A program made the position numbers and the translations under genes. Shown here piece by piece: positions 1 through 7,640 of a DNA stretch of 64,000 nt. This DNA is from JAJTHC01 sp044348005 (GTDB lineage Bacteria; Cyanobacteriota; Vampirovibrionia; Vampirovibrionales; JAJTHC01): the NCBI GenBank assembly GCA_044348005.1, contig JBIKTR010000002.1, positions 1-64,000 of the forward strand. Reading direction: 5' to 3'. Below the pieces are notes generated by a model. It ran no database searches. It saw only the letters and a list, made by a program, of their open reading frames with translations, and was not told the origin of the DNA. The stretch's first letter is position 1. Each line of letters starts with the position of its first letter.

Positions 1-2
1 CG

Positions 3-881
3 CCTTCCCCCCCCAAAGTCGCCCCCCCCGCAGGTGATGAGGAAGCAGAGGCCGAAGACCCAGATGCCGAAGCCGAAGAGACCGAAGAAGAGGCTGAAGC
101 CCCTGCCAAACCTAAAACCCTTCCGCCAAGGCCCGTGCCACGCTTTCGATACCCCTTGGTGGTGTTGACGCATCGATTGTCGTCTTCAGGCAAGCGGGTG
201 AAGTTTTTGGTACCAGCGTTCGTTAAGGCAGGCTATGCGGTTTTGGTGTTGGACGTTCGAGGCCACGGCATAAGTGAAAGCTTGGCGTATGGGGGCATGA
301 AATCTTGGCGGGTGTTTGACGCCTTGGACTGGAGGCAACTCACCAAGGATCTAAAGCAGGTGGAACAGTACTTTAGACGCCCCGAACTCGATCTTGCCAA
401 GTTTCCCCTAGAAGTAAAACCCAACAAAATAGCGATGATTGCCGAAGGCCTTAGTGCCAACGCTTGTTTGGTAAACGCAGCGGAACAAGATGTTCATTTG
501 AATGCTGTGATTAGTATTGGAGCCACCCTTGAAAGTAAGAAAATTAGCCCTATTTTGGCGGTCATGAATAGCCATGTGCCGATTTTATACATGGCCAGTG
601 AAAGTGAAGAAATGAGCTATGCAGACACGCAAAAGCTTTTTCGCATTACGGAATCGGCCAAAGCGTTAAGTTTATTTGCGGATGAAGGCCCAGGTATGGA
701 ACTGTTACGCAATGATGTAAAAGCTCAACAAACGGCCATGGCGTGGGTCAAACGTTACATGCCCCCCGCAGAAGTGGAACCCGCCTTTCAGCAGGCGTTA
801 AAAAACGCGACCATGGCGTGGGCGAAGCATAAGCCGACTCCACAGCCGATTGCTCATGGCGAAGCACACACAGGGACTTGA
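3..881 (+). CDS. alpha/beta-hydrolase-fold protein, 5' truncated, probably non-catalytic
   Basis: The reading frame is open to the left window edge, so the N-terminus is missing. The visible start is a Pro/Ala/Glu-rich acidic linker of about 40 residues, followed by an alpha/beta-hydrolase-like core: a LVVLTHRLSSSG strand-loop, then VLVLDVRGHGISE, which matches the usual DxRGHGxS segment. Where the family has GxSxG, this protein has AEGLSAN (bases 441-461), so Gly occupies the expected nucleophile position. The expected acid lies in a SESEEM stretch, and the expected histidine region reads EGPGMELL, with no His. I infer a hydrolase-like protein without catalysis, perhaps a binding or scaffold protein. 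The acidic linker suggests it is the C-terminal domain of a larger, possibly exported protein. Fold fairly sure, function unknown. Confidence 0.7.
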   Translation, partial: PSPPKVAPPAGDEEAEAEDPDAEAEETEEEAEAPAKPKTLPPRPVPRFRYPLVVLTHRLSSSGKRVKFLVPAFVKAGYAVLVLDVRGHGISESLAYGGMKSWRVFDALDWRQLTKDLKQVEQYFRRPELDLAKFPLEVKPNKIAMIAEGLSANACLVNAAEQDVHLNAVISIGATLESKKISPILAVMNSHVPILYMASESEEMSYADTQKLFRITESAKALSLFADEGPGMELLRNDVKAQQTAMAWVKRYMPPAEVEPAFQQALKNATMAWAKHKPTPQPIAHGEAHTGT

Positions 882-916
882 TGAAGAAACTGTAAGCAAA
901 GGGCAGTTTAGTCACA

Positions 917-1012
917 TATAGTGTTTTAAATAATTTCCCCTACCGAGTCTATACTTTGTCGCGACGATTATTTTGCTTGGTTATGGTCGTCTGCGTACAC
1001 GCCCGCACAAAG
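917..1012 (+). repeat. MITE-like intergenic repeat, partial copy
   Basis: This stretch shares the core of the dispersed repeat seen at 5582-5728, 33794-33943 and 61886-62035. Shared segments are TTTGCTTGGTTATG, GGTCGTCT (also in the 61886 copy) and GTACACGCCCGCACAAA. Its left end (TTTCCCCTACCGAGTCTATACTTT) matches the fragment at 46021-46068. No matching right end is visible before the adjacent rpsG terminator. Confidence 0.7.
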
Positions 1013-1013
1013 T

Positions 1014-1045
1014 AAAGGGGCGTCTCTTAAAATAGACGCCCCTTT
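1014..1045 (-). terminator. rpsL-rpsG intrinsic terminator, possibly bidirectional
   Basis: A perfect 12-bp stem (AAAGGGGCGTCT / AGACGCCCCTTT) with an 8-base loop lies 18 bases downstream of the rpsG stop. Read leftwards, the 3' arm ends in CTTT and continues as ACTTTG. Its A/T flanks could also end the converging hydrolase transcript. Confidence 0.75.
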
Positions 1046-1063
1046 GTTAAAAAAAGTTTTATT

Positions 1064-1537
1064 TTAGTAGCGATAGTGGGCAAACGCCTTGTTGGCTTCA
1101 GCCATACGGTGCGTTTCATCACGCTTTTTCATGGTGGCTCCGCCCCCTGAAGAAATTTCCCATAATTCAGCGGCCAAACGCTCACTCATTGAACGCCCAC
1201 CACGCTTACGAGAAAATCCAATAATCCAGCGACTTGCAATGGCTTCACCCATGGCATCATCCACTTCCATCGGCACTTGGTAGGTGGAACCTCCCACACG
1301 ACGGGATTTAACACGCACTAAAGGGCGGGCTTTGTCTAAGGCAGTAAAGAACAATTCCACACCGCTTTGCTCAGAATCTTTGGCATCTAAAATGTCAATG
1401 GCATCATAAAAAATACCTTCTGCGGTACTTTTTTTACCTCTTTGCATCAAGCGGTTAATAAACTTGGCCACACGCACATTGTTGTAAACAGAATCAGGTA
1501 AAGGAACCCGTTTTTCGGGACGATAACGACGAGGCAT
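1064..1537 (-). CDS. rpsG: 30S ribosomal protein S7
   Basis: Primary 16S rRNA binding protein that nucleates assembly of the 30S head and sits near the E site. The 157 residues match the usual length (about 156). Recognisable family segments are the MPRR start, the RVGGSTYQVP loop and the C-terminal KKRDETHRMAEANKAFAHYRY-like tail. It lies 93 bases downstream of rpsL on the same strand, the conserved str-operon order. A strong terminator follows directly, so fusA and tuf, which normally come next, are not in this transcript. Confidence 0.97.
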   Translation of the reverse strand: MPRRYRPEKRVPLPDSVYNNVRVAKFINRLMQRGKKSTAEGIFYDAIDILDAKDSEQSGVELFFTALDKARPLVRVKSRRVGGSTYQVPMEVDDAMGEAIASRWIIGFSRKRGGRSMSERLAAELWEISSGGGATMKKRDETHRMAEANKAFAHYRY

Positions 1538-1630
1538 GTTTGATAAAACTCCTAAAAATTAAGGGATTAAGTAGAAAAGTATCGAAACGACTTAAAGAAG
1601 GTTCACGGCAGGAACCTAAACAAGGAAGGC

Positions 1631-2023
1631 TTATTTTTTCTTTTTACCGACTTCGCCACTTTTCTTTACACCATACTTAGAACGAGATTGCTTACGGTTT
1701 TTAACGCCTTCGCAATCTAAGGTGCCACGAATAATGTGGTAACGTACACCAGGAAGATCTTTAACACGACCGCCACGAATCAAGACCACTGAGTGTTCTT
1801 GCAAGTTATGACCCACACCTGGAATATAAGACGTGACTTCAAAGCCATTCGTCAAACGCACACGAGCCACCTTGCGCAAAGCAGAGTTTGGCTTCTTGGG
1901 CGTTGTGGTATACACACGGGTACACACCCCACGACGCTGTGGGCAAGCCACTAAAGCAGGGGATTTGGTCTTTTTAATAATGGATTTACGTTCGCTACGA
2001 ACCAATTGTGCAATTGTAGGCAC
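1631..2023 (-). CDS. rpsL: 30S ribosomal protein S12
   Basis: Decoding-centre protein of the small subunit. The 130-residue product carries the invariant TTPKKPNSALRKVARVRL segment and the GGRVKDLPGVRYHIIRG loop that contains the streptomycin-related lysines (KKPNS and GGRVKDLPG). The C-terminus is a Lys-rich tail (KSGEVGKKKK), slightly longer than in most species. An AGGAGG ribosome binding site lies upstream of the ATG on the minus strand (plus-strand cctcct at 2033-2038). First gene of a two-gene rpsL-rpsG unit. Confidence 0.97.
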   Translation of the reverse strand: MPTIAQLVRSERKSIIKKTKSPALVACPQRRGVCTRVYTTTPKKPNSALRKVARVRLTNGFEVTSYIPGVGHNLQEHSVVLIRGGRVKDLPGVRYHIIRGTLDCEGVKNRKQSRSKYGVKKSGEVGKKKK

Positions 2024-2332
2024 AGAGGAAACCTCCTCAAAATAAGTTTAATACTAGGGACAATACGTCAGCACTGCTAGGGTGTGGGGGGAATCGCTTT
2101 TGCAACTCTTTCCGTTTTTCAAGTTTCTGTGTAATTTTCTATTTTAGAGTTTTACACGGCAACCACTTAAAAAAGGAAGGGAACAATACACCCTTTAGCC
2201 TAAGCTTCCCTAGCTTAAACAAAGCATAGTCGCTTGTCAATGCTTTTTCATGGCGTTTGTAACGTTGTTTTTTTAGTCTGTTGCTTCTATATTAAAGTAA
2301 ATCGTCAACCCCTAAGGATCTTCACCCCCCAC

Positions 2333-3337
2333 ATGCCCCCCACAAGTCGACCCCATAATTGGATGCCCCCGTCTCTCCTGCCCCCAATGGCAGGCTGGTT
2401 ACTGGTGGGCTTTCTCCTTTTTTACCCTGTCGTCTTATTGGGGGCTAAACAATTTCTTCCAGCCCTTCTCATTCAAGCTGAAGCCCTCACTCAAGGCAAA
2501 GGTCTCATCATTCCAGTGCCGTTTATGCTGAAATTCTTGATTTTTATTTTACTAGGGGGGGGAGGCTTGCTTTTACTTCGTTTACGGTTGGATGTCGCCT
2601 ATCTCACCCACTGGGCAACGCAATTTCCACGCCCTCACTCCCTGCATGTGGACTATCACCCTGCGGAACCGTATAGTCTTTATGCCTTGGGGCGTTGGGT
2701 CTTGTATCGCTTCTTGCGTATTGGCACCGTTCCCGTACTTTTGGGGATCGCTATTGTGGTGAGCCTATGGCTGCAACTGCTTTTTCTAAACACTTTTTTA
2801 GAAGCCCCCTTTATGAAATGGCCTGTGGTCTATATTCTCGGCATTTTTTGGATGCTGAGCTTAGGGCTATTGTTTTTCGCTTCTTTAGTCAATGCCGTGT
2901 GGCAAAGTTTAGGTTCTACCTTTGGGGTGTGTGCAGTCGTCACTGAACCGATGAAGGCACAACCCATCTTGTTTAATCGCTGCCAACGCTTAAGTACTTA
3001 TACCCCTTGGGCATGGGGGCTGTATGGCTTAAAACTCTTGCTTCACCTATTGTGGGGGGTGATGAGCCTATGGCTTCTATGGCATTTTACGGTGAAAGAT
3101 TTACTCACCCCTCATTTCCCTTGGTGGTGGGTATTGCCCGCTTTACTGGGCTTGTGGCTAGCTGAAGTTTGCTTGGGCTATGCACGTTTTGCGATTTATC
3201 ACTTGGCTTTAGAAAAGTTTTATCAACAGTTGCCTCGTTTTGTGAAAGAAGCGTTTGCCCCCCCTGTCTCTATTTTTGAATCGCCTTTAGGGGGGGCTCG
3301 TTCCCCAGATCCTACTATAGAAGCCCCTGAAACATGA
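2333..3337 (+). CDS. multi-pass membrane protein of unknown function
   Basis: About 334 residues with roughly five hydrophobic segments (for example GWLLVGFLLFYPVVLLGA, FLIFILLGGGGLLLL and VYILGIFWMLSLGLLFF), so an inner-membrane protein. I do not recognise the family. The frame is open further upstream (a TTG at 2234 and an ATG at 2240), but the ATG at 2333 follows an AAGGA at 2314-2318 and gives a start directly before the first membrane segment, so I prefer it. Its stop overlaps the rsmD start as ATGA, suggesting translational coupling. The Pro-rich soluble C-terminus ends in PDPTIEAPET. Confidence 0.6.
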   Translation: MPPTSRPHNWMPPSLLPPMAGWLLVGFLLFYPVVLLGAKQFLPALLIQAEALTQGKGLIIPVPFMLKFLIFILLGGGGLLLLRLRLDVAYLTHWATQFPRPHSLHVDYHPAEPYSLYALGRWVLYRFLRIGTVPVLLGIAIVVSLWLQLLFLNTFLEAPFMKWPVVYILGIFWMLSLGLLFFASLVNAVWQSLGSTFGVCAVVTEPMKAQPILFNRCQRLSTYTPWAWGLYGLKLLLHLLWGVMSLWLLWHFTVKDLLTPHFPWWWVLPALLGLWLAEVCLGYARFAIYHLALEKFYQQLPRFVKEAFAPPVSIFESPLGGARSPDPTIEAPET

Positions 3338-3912
3338 TTAAAATACTGGCGGGGCAATTTAAAGGGAGACTCCTTCAAACGCCAAAGGGAAGGGCCGTAA
3401 GACCCACCACGGCTCGGGTGCGTCAGCGCCTGTTTGACGTGTTGGCGTCCTATTGGCCTAATTCAACAGGGGTGGATGCCTTTGCTGGTTCAGGCGCCAT
3501 TGGCTTTGAAGCCCTCAGTCGTGGGGCGCTTAAGGTGTATGCCACGGAAACGCACCCACTACACGTCAAACTTATGCAACAAAATGCAGAAACCCTAAAG
3601 CTTACGAAAAACGAGTATATGCTTGAAAATAAGTCCTTTGAAGCGTGGTGGAAGGCACAATCTGACGACGTAATGGAGTCTTTAGATTGGGTGTTTTTGG
3701 ATCCCCCTTATGGCTACGGTGGGTTGGCCAGCCTTTTGGCGGAACTATTGACGCATTCGGCCTTGGCGGTGGGGACTTTAGTCATTGTAGAACATGGCAA
3801 CACAAGTCAAGAGAAAGCGGTGCTAGACGCGGTTATTCAAGCATCGTGGGCGAGTGTGTTTCGCGTGCTGGACTGCGGAGATTCGAGCGTGTGGATCTTA
3901 GAGAAAACGTAA
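3334..3912 (+). CDS. rsmD: 16S rRNA (guanine-966-N2)-methyltransferase
   Basis: Methylates G966 of 16S rRNA using S-adenosylmethionine during 30S assembly. At 192 residues it has the normal RsmD length. The N-terminal ILAGQFKGRLLQTPKG and RPTTARVRQRLFDVL segments are characteristic of the family, DAFAGSGAIGFEALSRGA is the SAM-binding loop, and LDPPYGYG is the NPPY-type catalytic motif IV. It overlaps the upstream membrane-protein gene by four bases (ATGA). Confidence 0.93.
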   Translation: MIKILAGQFKGRLLQTPKGRAVRPTTARVRQRLFDVLASYWPNSTGVDAFAGSGAIGFEALSRGALKVYATETHPLHVKLMQQNAETLKLTKNEYMLENKSFEAWWKAQSDDVMESLDWVFLDPPYGYGGLASLLAELLTHSALAVGTLVIVEHGNTSQEKAVLDAVIQASWASVFRVLDCGDSSVWILEKT

Positions 3913-4017
3913 GAAAATGCCATGAAGCATCCGAACTTTTTCAAGTTGGACGGCCAAGAAAAGCAACGTCCTCAAAAGCCAGCCGTGGCTTAATGCCTAA
4001 CTGTGGCACACTAAAAA

Positions 4018-4047
4018 ACACGCCTGCGATGAGTTTCGCAGGCGTGT
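4018..4047 (-). terminator. intrinsic terminator for the Tyr/Pro-rich protein gene
   Basis: Perfect 12-bp inverted repeat (ACACGCCTGCGA / TCGCAGGCGTGT) with a 6-base loop. On the minus strand it is followed by TTTTTTAG, so it terminates the leftward gene ending at 4076. Confidence 0.85.
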
Positions 4048-4075
4048 GGCTCTTTCAGGAGGTGCATGGAGGGAT

Positions 4076-5530
4076 TTATTGTGCATAGCCCGTGTATTGT
4101 TGGGGGTATTGTTGATAAGCTGTATTCGGATCATAAGGCACGGTATACACAGGGGGGTAAGGATTGTACCCTTGGTAAGGATCATAATTCACAGGCATTG
4201 AAGAATACATCGGTTGATACGGCGTGTAGGCTTGGTAGGGATTGTACGTTTGAAAAGAGCTATATGCTTGGTAAGGATCCATGTACCGTTGTGGAGGAGC
4301 ATACACGGGAGGGTATGGGTTATAGCTCTGGTAAGGATCATAAGAGTTGTAGTAAGGGGGGGTATATCCGTAATTCGGTTGCACCGCCGCATAAGGGTCT
4401 GCATCGCCCACGATGGGTAAATAATTATAGTCTGTATTATAGTTTGGGTTAGGGGGGGTATAGGTTGGAGGATTATAAGGTATGTAGGGTGTGTACGGGT
4501 CATTATACAAGGGGGGAGCGTAGTCATAATCAGGCGTGGCAGAAGGCGTTTTAGCCCACGTATTGCCTTTATTCACCACGTGTAAATCATAGTATTGATT
4601 TAAGTATACTGGATCACTGGTCCCTGCAGCCGCACGTTCTGTTGCCCCCTTGCCATCCGCAATACGGTTGCCCCAGCGGATTTCATTTTCACTTCGCAAG
4701 GTGGCGGCATAAGAAGGATCCACGCCCTTGTCTTGCAAGGATTTTAATGTGGCTGGATCAAAGCGTTCATAGTGGGTTAAGGTAATAGGCACATCTCCTG
4801 CATTGCCAGACTTCATTTCAAGCTTTGCCAAGGGATCTTTAGGGTCTCCGATAATCAATGGGGTTTTTGAATTGGGGTCAAACACGCTGACGTTGCCTTT
4901 GGGGTCAATATACTTGGTTTGCCCGTCAGAAAGTAAAACACTGTGTTTTTCGCCCGTTTTCGGGTCAATAATCGTGGCCTTACTTTCTGTAGCCGCCACG
5001 TTGTCCCTACGATCGGTGACGTTAATATCTTCATAAAAATTATTAATCACTAGGCCGTTGTCCGCATAGACCCGCACCGCAGTGCCACTGGGGGGGTGAA
5101 ACGTCCCTTCGTGATTACTGGTGCCAGTGATTTTGTACACTTCAGGATCGCCCGCAACACCGCCTTCATAGGTGGGTGTTTTGCCAGGGTTGTAATAATA
5201 GATTTTGTTGACATTGCTTGAGGTTGATGTTTTAGAAACATCGTCCAATGAAGCAACAGTGTAATTTTTCCATTGATTCTTGGCATCGGCAAGGGGGAAC
5301 TTGTTGTAGTACGCATCGGCCACAAAGCCGGTGGCTTGATCCCCTTCAGAGTTTAAATACACACTTTTTTGCGGAGGGTAATACAACACAGGTGAATATA
5401 CAGGGGGGTTGAAGTAGATAGGGCTTGTTTGAATGGGCGGGTTATAAATAGGTAAGGGTTGTTGAGGCATATAAGGTTGATAAGGGGTGTAACGCTGATA
5501 GCCTTGTGGCATGGAGTTGTAAGTAGGCAT
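4076..5530 (-). CDS. large Tyr/Pro/Asn-rich protein with central unique domain
   Basis: The 484-residue product has three parts. The N-terminus (about residues 1-60) and C-terminus (about 345-484) are low complexity, made of Y, P, N, Q and D in repeats such as YNPYPPVY, DPYQAY and TPYQP. Between them is a normal-composition domain of about 280 residues with short hydrophilic strands (for example DGLVINNFYEDINVTDRR, then KATIIDPKTGEKHSVLL). There is no signal peptide or membrane segment. I do not recognise the family; aromatic/Pro repeats suggest a self-associating or surface-related protein. The ribosome binding site is weak, and a second Met at codon 7 is an alternative start. A terminator follows and a MITE-like element lies just upstream. 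Confidence 0.75.
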   Translation of the reverse strand: MPTYNSMPQGYQRYTPYQPYMPQQPLPIYNPPIQTSPIYFNPPVYSPVLYYPPQKSVYLNSEGDQATGFVADAYYNKFPLADAKNQWKNYTVASLDDVSKTSTSSNVNKIYYYNPGKTPTYEGGVAGDPEVYKITGTSNHEGTFHPPSGTAVRVYADNGLVINNFYEDINVTDRRDNVAATESKATIIDPKTGEKHSVLLSDGQTKYIDPKGNVSVFDPNSKTPLIIGDPKDPLAKLEMKSGNAGDVPITLTHYERFDPATLKSLQDKGVDPSYAATLRSENEIRWGNRIADGKGATERAAAGTSDPVYLNQYYDLHVVNKGNTWAKTPSATPDYDYAPPLYNDPYTPYIPYNPPTYTPPNPNYNTDYNYLPIVGDADPYAAVQPNYGYTPPYYNSYDPYQSYNPYPPVYAPPQRYMDPYQAYSSFQTYNPYQAYTPYQPMYSSMPVNYDPYQGYNPYPPVYTVPYDPNTAYQQYPQQYTGYAQ

Positions 5531-5581
5531 TAGTATAGGGTCACTTTCTACATAGGGTTTGGGGGTTGCATTGAGCTTGCT

Positions 5582-5728
5582 ATAATGTTCGCTATATAAA
5601 ACGGTCTATGGTCTCTTCGTTGTCGCTACGATTTTTTTGCTTGGTTATGTAGCCTGTCTACACGCCCGCACAAAAAAATATAAGCTCCTAGAATAGCCTC
5701 ATAGCCTGTTTCATCTATCGAACATTAT
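5582..5728. repeat. MITE-like element, full copy (147 bp)
   Basis: Ends are ATAATGTTCG and CGAACATTAT, a perfect 10-bp inverted repeat inside a 23-bp imperfect terminal repeat that includes TATAAAAC / GTTTCATC. The interior has the family core GTCTCTTCGTTGTCGCTACG, TTTTTGCTTGGTTATG, ACACGCCCGCACAAAA and CTCCTAGAATAGCCT. It lies between two minus-strand genes and encodes nothing. Confidence 0.8.
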
Positions 5729-5812
5729 GGGAATATCTTGGTCTATGTGAAAGGTATCGGTGAATGTGAAACGTTGCTTCAATCGCTTGTAACATTCCGT
5801 TACGAAACATTG

Positions 5813-5843
5813 AAAAAGCCACGGCCTAGTTAGCCGTGGCTTT
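5813..5843 (-). terminator. intrinsic terminator of the phosphorylase gene
   Basis: An 11-bp perfect stem (AAAGCCACGGC / GCCGTGGCTTT) with a 7-base loop, followed on the minus strand by TTTCA, 24 bases past the glgP stop. Confidence 0.85.
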
Positions 5844-5867
5844 GCTGTTTAAAAAACAAGTGAAGGC

Positions 5868-7481
5868 CTACAAGGCTGCGGGCTGATACAAGAACGTATA
5901 GTATTCAATCGCCATACGGTCGCTGTCAAAGTACAGAGAAGCAAACTGAATCGCCCGTTGCATCAATTCCGCCCACCGTTGGGGGTGGTCATAATACGTC
6001 GGCAACACACGGTCTTCAATAATGGTCATCATGCTTTCATAATCGCGTTGGTGTAATTCCGCATCGCTGGCATTACCGCTGGTGCCTTCAGGGTTGATGA
6101 TAAAACCGTTATACTCGTCAAAGGTACCTTCAACCGCCCAGCCGTCATCCGTAGACATATGCAAAGTGCCGTTAAAATTGGCAGACATCCCTGAAGTGCC
6201 TGAGGCTTCCAAGGGGCGCTGAGGCGTATTGAGCCATAAATCAGCCCCCCGCTTCATGCGACCGGAAAGTTCCAGTTCGTAACCAGGTAAAATCGCCACA
6301 CCCTTCATGGTTTTAGAAAGCGCAATCACATGGTTAAAGGTGTCACGTCCCCACGTGTCTTTGGGGTGAAACTTACCCGCAAACACGATTTGAAGCTTTT
6401 TAGAATCCAGCAAACGCTTAATGCGGGCCATGTCCTTAAAAATGAGATCCGCCCGCTTGTAGGCGGTAAAGCGTCTTGCCCACACAATGGTAAAGACATC
6501 AGGATCCAAACTCGTGCCTGCTTCTTGGTTGACGAATTCAATGAACTCTTTACGCATGACTTTTTTAGCACTCAGCAGTTCGTCCGCGGTTTTGGCTTGG
6601 GCGATGCGTGGATCTTGCCAGTATTTTAAATTAGTGGCGTTGGTGACGGCGTGAATGTTGCAACGCCCTTGCACCCACTTCCACATATCGGCGGCGACTT
6701 CTCCGTGGAGTTGAGACACCCCATTCGCCAGCCGACTCAGACGCAACGCCGCCACCGTCAACGAAAAATGATCGCCCCCTAAACGGCAGGCTTCATCCCG
6801 ATGGGTATTGACAAAAAAGCCCGCTTCTAGCAATAAATCTACAGGGTGAATTTCATTGCCCGCAGGCACAGGCGTATGCGTGGTAAACACCAGTTTTGAA
6901 CGTACCAAGTCATAGTTATTTCCATACATTCTTAAAAGTTCAAACGCCGCTGGTAAGGCATGGCCTTCATTCATGTGTACGGTGTCATACTTTACGGAAA
7001 GAGCCGACAAGGCGCGCACGCCCCCCACGCCCAAAATAACTTCTTGGGCCACGCGAATACGTTCATCTGCATCATAAAGCTTGTTGGAATAATCTCGCAC
7101 GTGTTGGGGATTTTCAGGTAAATCAGTGGTTAAGAAGTAGCAAGGACAGGTGCCGAAGGTCTTGGGTTCCAGTAAAAAAGGCTTGACTTTAACACGTTCG
7201 CCGTAAATGGAAACATCCACCGTCACGCCTGTGTCAACCAAAAAGTCGTAGGAACGATCGACATACTTAATTTGGATTTCGTTATTTTCGTCGATATATT
7301 GATCCCCATAGCCCTGTTTCCAAAGAATGCTCACGCCCACCATCGGTAAGCCCAAGTTCCCCGCAGAAAGCATGTGAGACCCTGACAAAAAGCCCAAACC
7401 CCCAGAATAGGTATGAAAACTTTGATCAATCGCCATTTCCATGGTGAAGTACGCCACTTTTTGTAAAAGAGCAAGGTGCAT
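5868..7481 (-). CDS. glgP: alpha-glucan phosphorylase family protein (GT35, short form), PLP lysine replaced
   Basis: Family role: phosphorolysis of glycogen or maltodextrin to glucose-1-phosphate in the cytoplasm. The 537-residue protein fits the short, TIGR02094-like branch: N-terminal YFTMEMAIDQSFHTYSGGLG, HMNEGHALPAAFELL around residue 170, RRFTAYKRADLIF (phosphate-binding region) and EASGTSGM near the C-terminus. The residue after EASGTSGM is normally the PLP-bound lysine; here it is Ser433 (codon at 6183-6185), so PLP binding and phosphorylase activity are in doubt. It has its own promoter and terminator and lies opposite the sugar ABC genes, with malQ nearby, which places it in alpha-glucan metabolism. 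It could be a degenerate or regulatory glucan-binding protein. Confidence 0.82.
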   Translation of the reverse strand: MHLALLQKVAYFTMEMAIDQSFHTYSGGLGFLSGSHMLSAGNLGLPMVGVSILWKQGYGDQYIDENNEIQIKYVDRSYDFLVDTGVTVDVSIYGERVKVKPFLLEPKTFGTCPCYFLTTDLPENPQHVRDYSNKLYDADERIRVAQEVILGVGGVRALSALSVKYDTVHMNEGHALPAAFELLRMYGNNYDLVRSKLVFTTHTPVPAGNEIHPVDLLLEAGFFVNTHRDEACRLGGDHFSLTVAALRLSRLANGVSQLHGEVAADMWKWVQGRCNIHAVTNATNLKYWQDPRIAQAKTADELLSAKKVMRKEFIEFVNQEAGTSLDPDVFTIVWARRFTAYKRADLIFKDMARIKRLLDSKKLQIVFAGKFHPKDTWGRDTFNHVIALSKTMKGVAILPGYELELSGRMKRGADLWLNTPQRPLEASGTSGMSANFNGTLHMSTDDGWAVEGTFDEYNGFIINPEGTSGNASDAELHQRDYESMMTIIEDRVLPTYYDHPQRWAELMQRAIQFASLYFDSDRMAIEYYTFLYQPAAL

Positions 7482-7554
7482 AAGGGGGGAATCCTTTCAA
7501 ACTCTGAATGATTAGTTGGTGATATTCATTCAATTGTTTTTATAACTTTACTAC

Positions 7555-7584
7555 AGTCTACCTTATCAGATTAAAAAAGTGCAA
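7555..7584 (-). promoter_or_regulatory. sigma70-type promoter of glgP
   Basis: On the minus strand TTGCAC (7579-7584) and TAGACT (7555-7560) are separated by 18 bases, about 70 bases upstream of the glgP ATG. The same -35 hexamer and spacing occur at malQ. Confidence 0.5.
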
Positions 7585-7640
7585 GCGTCTGGGGAACAAG
7601 ATACTGTATCAGTGGGACGTCTTCTGCTATACTAAAGGCT

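Noticed and set aside
4066..4527. Plus- and minus-strand open frames inside the 3' part of the Tyr/Pro-rich gene
   Set aside because: Caused by the biased codons of the low-complexity region; no ribosome binding site, and the terminator at 4018 supports the leftward gene.
5531..5540. TATACT directly upstream of the Tyr/Pro-rich gene as a -10 box of a leaderless message
   Set aside because: It would place the transcript start inside the coding region, so the ATG at 5530 would be lost; too uncertain to annotate.
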